Part shown: one piece after another, positions 5,498 to 9,713 of the stretch
How the letters are laid out: every line of letters starts with the position of its first letter
Numbering within the stretch: the stretch's first letter is position 1
Assembly (NCBI GenBank): GCA_035455185.1
Contig: DATIFQ010000149.1
Location: forward strand, 1-9,713
Direction of reading: 5' to 3'
DNA from: JAEHDI01 sp035455185
GTDB taxonomy: Bacteria > Acidobacteriota > Terriglobia > Bryobacterales > Bryobacteraceae
DNA length: 9,713 nt
The notes under the pieces: model-generated
What the model was told of the DNA's origin: nothing
What the model saw: only the letters and a program-made list of their open reading frames with translations
The model's database searches: none
Made by a program: the position numbers and the translations under genes

Positions 5498-7984
5498 CTA
5501 CCGGGACCGTACATGAGGGCGGGTGAACCCGTGGAAAGGTCCTGGAACACCCACGAGATTGCCAAGCCCCAGGCCGAGCAAACTGCCCTGGCTGGCAACC
5601 GTGATACGGTCCTCTTCTCCATAGAAGGTAATCACGGCCGGCTTCAGGTCTGCGGAGAACGCTTCCGCCGACTTCTGACTCTCCGGCGCAAGAGCGCCGG
5701 CCACTCCGAGTCCCTGGACGACTGGGGCAAGGGCCGGCCCAAGGTTGTGATAGAGCAACCCGGAGAAGTCCGAGTGACCGTCCGCCGGTAGCAGTGCCGC
5801 GAAACCGGAGGAACGAGCCAGCGTGTAACCCACGCCGCGGTTCTGGATGGCCCGCTCCAGCAGTTCCTGGCTGGCGCCTGCCAACACGTAGCCGTCAAGG
5901 AATGTGTAGTGCAGCTCAGGGAAGGGTTTTGCACCCGGGACGATCACGGTGTACCAGGTTCTGCCTCCGGCAACTTCCCGGCGGATCTGCACAGGGTTCC
6001 GTCCCTGCCGCGCCGCTTCCCTGTTCGCCGCCTCCATCAGCTTCTCGAGTGCCGACTGGAGCCGCTGTGGGTCGTAGACCTCGATTGCCAGCTTCCACGA
6101 TGGCACCGGCAGCATCGGGCCGTCTAACGCGAAGGCGAACTCACCACCCATCGTCCCGGCAAGGTCCTTCTGGAGACTCAACCCGAGCATGGCATCGGCA
6201 TCGGCGAGGCCCTTACGGACTTCTGGGTTCAAGGTGAGCACATCGTCAATGACGGCGGCTGGGTTCTTGATCAGAAACGCAGCGGCGAAGCTCGCGTCCG
6301 GGGAGACGAAATCGAGCGCACCGAGCGGTCCCGGAGCAGCAATCCAGGAAGCGATGCCATGGCGCGGACCAACGAAGCCGAGTTCGGCGTGCGTGCCGCT
6401 CTTGCCGGCAACCTCACGTTGCTCGACCACAAGATACTTCATCTCGTTGAGCCCTGCAGGTGCCTTGTCCCGTCCCGGCACGATACGCTCGAGGTCGGCG
6501 CTGAACAACAGACCCGCGCCGTCGTGGTAAGCGGCAGTCACGCGGGTGCCGAACGGAGTGGAGGCAAAGCCGCCTGATTGACCGGCATCCACCAGGGCAG
6601 ATACCGCGCCGAGAGCCGCCGCGCTCGGCGAAAGAACCAACAGGTCTGGTCGCAGCAACAGGTGACCGCTCTTCTCGATACCGGGAAATTCTTTCTCGAG
6701 AAACTCGCGCAGGCCAGCCCTCTTCACCTCGGCGAGGATGAGAGGGTCCTGAAGTTTTCCGTTGGCATCGACCGCCGCCGCGATGACAACTTCCTCGCCC
6801 AAGTACTCACTGACCTCGCGGATCTTCGAAATGGATTGTTCCAACTCAGCGGCCCGCTTGCCGCCGTCCGTCTTCTGTTCCCACCACTCACGCAGGACGG
6901 CGCTTTCACGGACGCGCTGTTCGAAGATCTGCTGCGCCTCGGTTAGAGCCTGTCCGAGGTTGGGAACAGCGGTGTACACGGCAGTCTCCGCCGGCAGCAG
7001 GCCGATCAGCCGGCTGGAATAGCGGACGCCCGGTAACCGCACTTCCAGAAGCTTGTTGCGGAGGACGGCGAACTCCCGGAGGAGCGCCATGTGCTTTTCA
7101 CGGTCTCGGCTCCACGCGATCTCCTCTTCGACCGGAACCGGCGAGAGGCTGTCGCTGCTGGCGAACTGCTCGCCGGGCCGCAGCACGGCAACCTTTCCCT
7201 GCTGCGAGACCTTCACCTCCCCTTCAATCACTGCCACTCGCGACCCCTTGATGCCACTGCTGACGCTGAACACGGTGCCGGTCACGGCGACCTTGCAGTC
7301 CCGGGTGTCGACATACAGGTGTCCGAACCGCCGCTTCGCGGCCTGGACGATCACGCTGCCACGGGTCAGACGGACGGTGGTGTCTCTGCGCGTGCCGCTG
7401 ACGGACAGGCCGGTGCGCTCTCGCAGTTCGACGAGCGAACCGTCAGCCAACCCCACGACGGCGGCTCCGCCGGCGGTTCGGATTTCCGCGCCTGCAGGCA
7501 GCTCAACGCCAGGTCCGACGCGTTCCAGACCGCTGGCAGCGACTCGATAGAGCTCACCGTCGGCGGCCTGAACCGTCGCGCGGCCGCCGGACGAGCCTAA
7601 ACGGTTCCACACCTCCCACGTTCCCAGCCCGACGGCAGCTGCCAACATGGCCGCGATCGCCCATCGCCAGACGGGGAGCGCCCAGCGGCGCGGGGCGGAC
7701 AAGGTGATCCGAGCCGTTTCTCCGGATGCCGCCTTCCGGCAGGCGACGCACTCATGAAGATGATCCTTGATCAGAAGCGCACGCGCTTCAGGCAAAGCGC
7801 CCGCGCGGTATTCGGGGATCAAAGCCTGGAAGTCGGCACAGCCCCGCAACGGCGAGTGCGAGGACAGACGTGCCAGCACGCGGGCTCCGGCGCGATCCGC
7901 TGCAAGCGGGTCGATTTGTTCGTCGCGGATGCCTGCGATGACGTTGTCGAGAATGGAATCGGACTTGTTTTCGTCGGAAATCAT
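5498..7984 (-). CDS. Zinc-finger anti-sigma/FecR domain protein with large C-terminal region
   Basis: This 828-residue protein is predicted to sit in the inner membrane and to pair with the sigma factor encoded just upstream. Cys49 and the motif H75-x3-C79-x2-C82 form the zinc-binding anti-sigma signature (zf-HC2 type). One membrane span follows at about 103-121, so the zinc finger is cytosolic and the remainder extracytoplasmic. Residues about 160-275 look like a FecR domain: GAEIRTAGGAAVVGLADGS (165-183), VRLTRGSVIVQAAKR, and VAVTGTVFSV (232-241) followed by VAVIEGEVKV (250-259). The C-terminal region of about 550 residues starts at LLPAETAVYTAVPNLG (329-344). It has a helical, possibly coiled segment at 345-395 and later repeated alpha/beta-looking units such as KLAIEVYDPQRLQSALEKLM (631-650). 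It faintly recalls DUF3352-type proteins, but I cannot confirm this. The start ATG (7982-7984) overlaps the sigma gene's TGA and has GGGAGG six bases upstream. The role as anti-sigma factor is inferred. Confidence 0.85.
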   Translation of the reverse strand: MISDENKSDSILDNVIAGIRDEQIDPLAADRAGARVLARLSSHSPLRGCADFQALIPEYRAGALPEARALLIKDHLHECVACRKAASGETARITLSAPRRWALPVWRWAIAAMLAAAVGLGTWEVWNRLGSSGGRATVQAADGELYRVAASGLERVGPGVELPAGAEIRTAGGAAVVGLADGSLVELRERTGLSVSGTRRDTTVRLTRGSVIVQAAKRRFGHLYVDTRDCKVAVTGTVFSVSSGIKGSRVAVIEGEVKVSQQGKVAVLRPGEQFASSDSLSPVPVEEEIAWSRDREKHMALLREFAVLRNKLLEVRLPGVRYSSRLIGLLPAETAVYTAVPNLGQALTEAQQIFEQRVRESAVLREWWEQKTDGGKRAAELEQSISKIREVSEYLGEEVVIAAAVDANGKLQDPLILAEVKRAGLREFLEKEFPGIEKSGHLLLRPDLLVLSPSAAALGAVSALVDAGQSGGFASTPFGTRVTAAYHDGAGLLFSADLERIVPGRDKAPAGLNEMKYLVVEQREVAGKSGTHAELGFVGPRHGIASWIAAPGPLGALDFVSPDASFAAAFLIKNPAAVIDDVLTLNPEVRKGLADADAMLGLSLQKDLAGTMGGEFAFALDGPMLPVPSWKLAIEVYDPQRLQSALEKLMEAANREAARQGRNPVQIRREVAGGRTWYTVIVPGAKPFPELHYTFLDGYVLAGASQELLERAIQNRGVGYTLARSSGFAALLPADGHSDFSGLLYHNLGPALAPVVQGLGVAGALAPESQKSAEAFSADLKPAVITFYGEEDRITVASQGSLLGLGLGNLVGVPGPFHGFTRPHVRSR

Positions 7985-8565
7985 GACTTACCTCCCTGAA
8001 ATGAGCGAAGCTCCCGCTCGAGCTGATCGCGCGTCCGGCTGATGGTCACGGCCACTGTGCCTGGCGTGGTCTCGAAGATGCGAGCGACCTCGATGTTGTC
8101 CATCCCTTCGAAGAACCGGAGGACAAACATCCCGGCGGCGCGCGGGCTCAGGCGGCCGATGGCGGCGCGTAGCCAGTGACGCAGTTCAGTGGACGAGCGT
8201 GCGCGATCGGGAGCTCGAGAGGGATCTTCTGCGAGCCACGCCGCAACCTCTTCCAGCGGTACATTCGAGCCGCCACGGCGCGCCCGTACAACGTCGAGGG
8301 CGGAGTTCACGGCGGCGCGATAAAGATAGCTGTCGAGGCTGCCGATGGGGTCGCTTTGGTCCCGGCGGAGTAGGCCTAGGAAGACGGTTTGCATGACATC
8401 CTCGGCGTCGGTGGCATTACCAGTCACCCGGCAGGCGACACGAAAGACGTAGGCGTGATGCTCCCGGAACACCTGTTCGATGTCCGCCACTGCGGTGTTT
8501 GCCGGGTCGGCTGGGCTTGCGGTCGCTGTTGCCACCGGATTCCTCCCGTTTCGCTCTTCATTCAT
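7981..8565 (-). CDS. ECF-family RNA polymerase sigma factor
   Basis: This 194-residue protein directs RNA polymerase to a small regulon and is probably held inactive by the zinc-finger/FecR protein encoded next. Region 2 spans about 32-98: VFREHHAYVFRVACRVTGN, then the DAEDVMQTVFLGLLRR stretch (53-68) that contacts core polymerase and the -10 element, ending in SYLYRAAVNSALDVVRARR. Region 4 spans about 134-186: LSPRAAGMFVLRFFEGMDNIEVARIFETTPGTVAVTISR carries the helix-turn-helix that reads the -35 box. There is no region 1.1 or 3, which is the ECF layout and size. The frame is open further upstream to 8757, but that part would overlap the neighbouring isomerase gene and has shadow-like composition. 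I choose ATG 8563-8565, with GGAG seven bases before it and a sensible N-terminus before the domain. The gene overlaps the FecR gene by ATGA, so the two are probably translated in a fixed ratio. Confidence 0.92.
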   Translation of the reverse strand: MNEERNGRNPVATATASPADPANTAVADIEQVFREHHAYVFRVACRVTGNATDAEDVMQTVFLGLLRRDQSDPIGSLDSYLYRAAVNSALDVVRARRGGSNVPLEEVAAWLAEDPSRAPDRARSSTELRHWLRAAIGRLSPRAAGMFVLRFFEGMDNIEVARIFETTPGTVAVTISRTRDQLERELRSFQGGKS

Positions 8566-8572
8566 GAGACGG

Positions 8573-8576
8573 CTCC
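8573..8576 (-). promoter_or_regulatory. Ribosome binding site of the sigma factor gene
   Basis: On the minus strand GGAG lies seven bases before the ATG at 8563-8565. It supports this start over the longer open frame, which continues upstream into the isomerase gene. Confidence 0.6.
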
Positions 8577-8606
8577 GTAGGCCGATTCTTAACAGCCTGT
8601 TCTGGG

Positions 8607-8633
8607 AAACGGAGACCGGGAGGAAAAAGTTCC
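8607..8633 (-). promoter_or_regulatory. Candidate ECF-type (sigma-E-like) promoter of the sigma/FecR operon
   Basis: On the minus strand GGAACTT (8633-8627) matches the -35 box typical of ECF sigma factors (GGAACTT in the sigma-E class). It is followed by a T-run. About 15 bases further on, CGTTT (8611-8607) could be the -10 box, where ECF promoters often have CGT or TCTGA-like sequences. Transcription would begin near 8600, leaving a leader of roughly 35 bases before the ATG at 8565 and its GGAG. The position just after the isomerase stop (8646-8648) is where a promoter is expected. Together these suggest that the sigma factor drives its own operon. The -35 match is good and the -10 match is loose. 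Confidence 0.45.
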
Positions 8634-8645
8634 GAGAAGGTCCGA

Positions 8646-9713
8646 TCAGCCCACCGTTACGAGTGGGATCTCGAGCAGCGCACTGAGCTTCGCTATGGCA
8701 TTGAGATAGTGGCCCACGCCCAGTGCACAGTGGTGGGTCGGGCCCTCCGCGCACCAACGGTTGATGAATTCCGCGGGCGGCAGTCCGAAACGCAAGCGTG
8801 AGTTGGTGTTACCGATGCGTAGGATTGGACCGGGGAGCGACTCGCCCTCGGCGCCGATTAGCTTGAAACCTCCTTGCGCCGTCTGGGTGAGGCCGAGTAT
8901 GGTAACCGGCCCTGCCTTAACCTTGAACTCCACCGACACCCCGTAACCGCGCTTGCCGTGGTAAAGCCCCAAACCGCGGAGGACCGGTTTTTCGTCACTG
9001 ATCGCGAGGTGCCCGGGGCCGTCGTGCCCCATCAGCAGGAAGTTCTCGCGGAAATCCATAGCATAGAACTCAGTATACGAGCCGCCCGCGCCAAGGCGGT
9101 CCAGCATCATCATAGCGATACAAGTCTTGATGTCCCCCTCGCCGCTTGCCGGAATGCCGCGCGCGGTCAGCAGCGAATTACCGAGGATCATGCCCGCTCC
9201 AAGGCGCTCGTACTCATTGCCGTCAAGCCCGCGGTAGTAGTACGTGAGACCGTCGAGGTCGAAATCCTCGACGAAGTGGTCAAGTCCGGCGGCGACGCGC
9301 GCAGCCCACCGGAGGTCGTCCGGGGCGACACTCCCGTCTACCTGAAACGTTTCGCGAGCGGCCCGCAACTTCTCCTCAACTTCGTCCTCGCCAACGTGCG
9401 CCGCGTGAAGCGAGAGATCGCACATCTCCAGCACTTCGACATGGGCTCCGAGCTTCGCATGAACCATGGTGAAGTCCGAGTACATGTCGAGCATTCCCGG
9501 GTACGTGTGGCCGAGAAAACCGATGCGGCTTTCGCGTATCGCTCGAGTGACGGCGGCGGCACGGCACCAGCCGGCGATCTCCCGCCACGCCGCATCGTCT
9601 TCGAACAGCACGCCGGAAACGACATGGAACGGAATTGAGGAACGTGCAAGCGCGTTCGAGATCTCCGGAACGCAGCAGGCCGAGCAGTTCGCAAGCCACT
9701 CGCCGGTGTCGGT
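8646..9713 (-). CDS. L-arabinose/L-fucose isomerase family protein, N-terminus beyond the right edge
   Basis: The minus-strand frame is open from the window edge to TGA at 8646-8648, giving 355 residues of a protein that is usually about 450-500 long. The family interconverts aldose and ketose sugars in the cytosol using a divalent metal. Reading from the edge, WLANCSACCVPEISNAL (6-22) and IPFHVVSG (27-34) are followed by the alpha/beta stretch with IGFLGHTYPGMLDMYSD (64-80). The metal- and substrate-binding part contains GEGD with Glu192, SYTEFYAMDF with Glu215, LLMGHDGPGH with His230 and His235, and THH at 326-328. By tentative analogy with E. coli AraA these would supply the two catalytic glutamates and the histidines. 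Homology clearly continues upstream of the GTG at 9609-9611, so that codon is not the start. The substrate is uncertain: arabinose, fucose or a related sugar. The gene lies 80 bases upstream of the sigma gene on the same strand and is probably in a separate operon with genes to the right. Confidence 0.85.
   Translation of the reverse strand, partial: TDTGEWLANCSACCVPEISNALARSSIPFHVVSGVLFEDDAAWREIAGWCRAAAVTRAIRESRIGFLGHTYPGMLDMYSDFTMVHAKLGAHVEVLEMCDLSLHAAHVGEDEVEEKLRAARETFQVDGSVAPDDLRWAARVAAGLDHFVEDFDLDGLTYYYRGLDGNEYERLGAGMILGNSLLTARGIPASGEGDIKTCIAMMMLDRLGAGGSYTEFYAMDFRENFLLMGHDGPGHLAISDEKPVLRGLGLYHGKRGYGVSVEFKVKAGPVTILGLTQTAQGGFKLIGAEGESLPGPILRIGNTNSRLRFGLPPAEFINRWCAEGPTHHCALGVGHYLNAIAKLSALLEIPLVTVG

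Noticed and set aside
7053..7600. Two overlapping plus-strand frames (165 and 169 codons) opposite the FecR gene
   Set aside because: Both are antisense to the zinc-finger/FecR region, whose motifs are clear. They are rich in Ser/Arg/Pro or Ala/Gly shadow composition and have no motif.
8566..8757. An upstream extension of the sigma factor frame to 258 residues
   Set aside because: It would overlap the end of the isomerase gene and run across the promoter candidate and ribosome binding site. The extra residues show no sigma-factor similarity.
8874..9638. A 254-codon open frame on the plus strand opposite the isomerase
   Set aside because: It is the antisense of a clearly recognised enzyme gene, has no recognisable motif, and lacks a ribosome binding site that I can see. 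Long antisense frames are expected at this GC content.
1..9713. CRISPR arrays, insertion sequences, phage genes, tRNA or rRNA genes
   Set aside because: I saw no regularly spaced repeats, transposase or integrase motifs, terminal inverted repeats, or cloverleaf or rRNA sequence. The short match to the 16S tail at 2031-2041 is a ribosome binding site read on the other strand.

Overview
This is a GC-rich window with tightly packed bacterial genes: short gaps, start/stop overlaps and strong GGAGG-type ribosome binding sites. The protein types suggest Acidobacteriota, most likely of the Solibacter/Bryobacter kind. They are a MacB-core 'orphan permease'-like membrane protein, an ECF sigma factor followed by a very long zinc-finger/FecR protein, and ABC-2 permeases with a YKKTYRPYDG N-terminus. 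The lineage is an inference from family resemblance; no rRNA or other phylogenetic marker is present.

Layout, left to right. (1) Positions 1-218, plus strand: the last 71 codons of a helical, TPR-like protein that begins outside the window. (2) Positions 240-3844, minus strand: a four-gene operon in the order ATPase, permease, ATPase, permease. It encodes two complete ABC-2 type exporters, and every junction overlaps (14, 4 and 4 bases). (3) Positions 3845-3956: a 112-base divergent intergenic region. (4) Positions 3957-5459, plus strand: an odd membrane protein with one MacB-type periplasmic core and a cytosolic C-terminal zinc-ribbon-like tail. (5) Positions 5464-5486: a perfect 9-bp hairpin between convergent genes. 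(6) Positions 5498-8565, minus strand: an ECF sigma factor gene coupled by an ATGA overlap to an 828-residue protein. That protein joins an anti-sigma-type zinc finger, a membrane anchor, a FecR domain and a large uncharacterised extracytoplasmic region. A sigma-E-like promoter candidate lies just upstream. (7) Positions 8646-9713, minus strand: the C-terminal 355 residues of a protein of the L-arabinose/L-fucose isomerase family. Its reading frame runs off the right edge.

How they work together. The sigma/FecR pair looks like an envelope-signalling module: a cytosolic zinc finger restrains the sigma factor and the extracytoplasmic part senses or acts outside. The ABC operon and the divergent MacB-core protein may share the 112-base regulatory region and form one export function, but the substrate cannot be told from sequence. 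The isomerase appears to belong to a separate sugar-metabolism unit to the right. I found no tRNA, rRNA, CRISPR array, insertion sequence or phage gene. There is no gene-free stretch over 300 bases. The most unusual items are the MacB-core/zinc-ribbon protein and the FecR protein with its very large C-terminal region.
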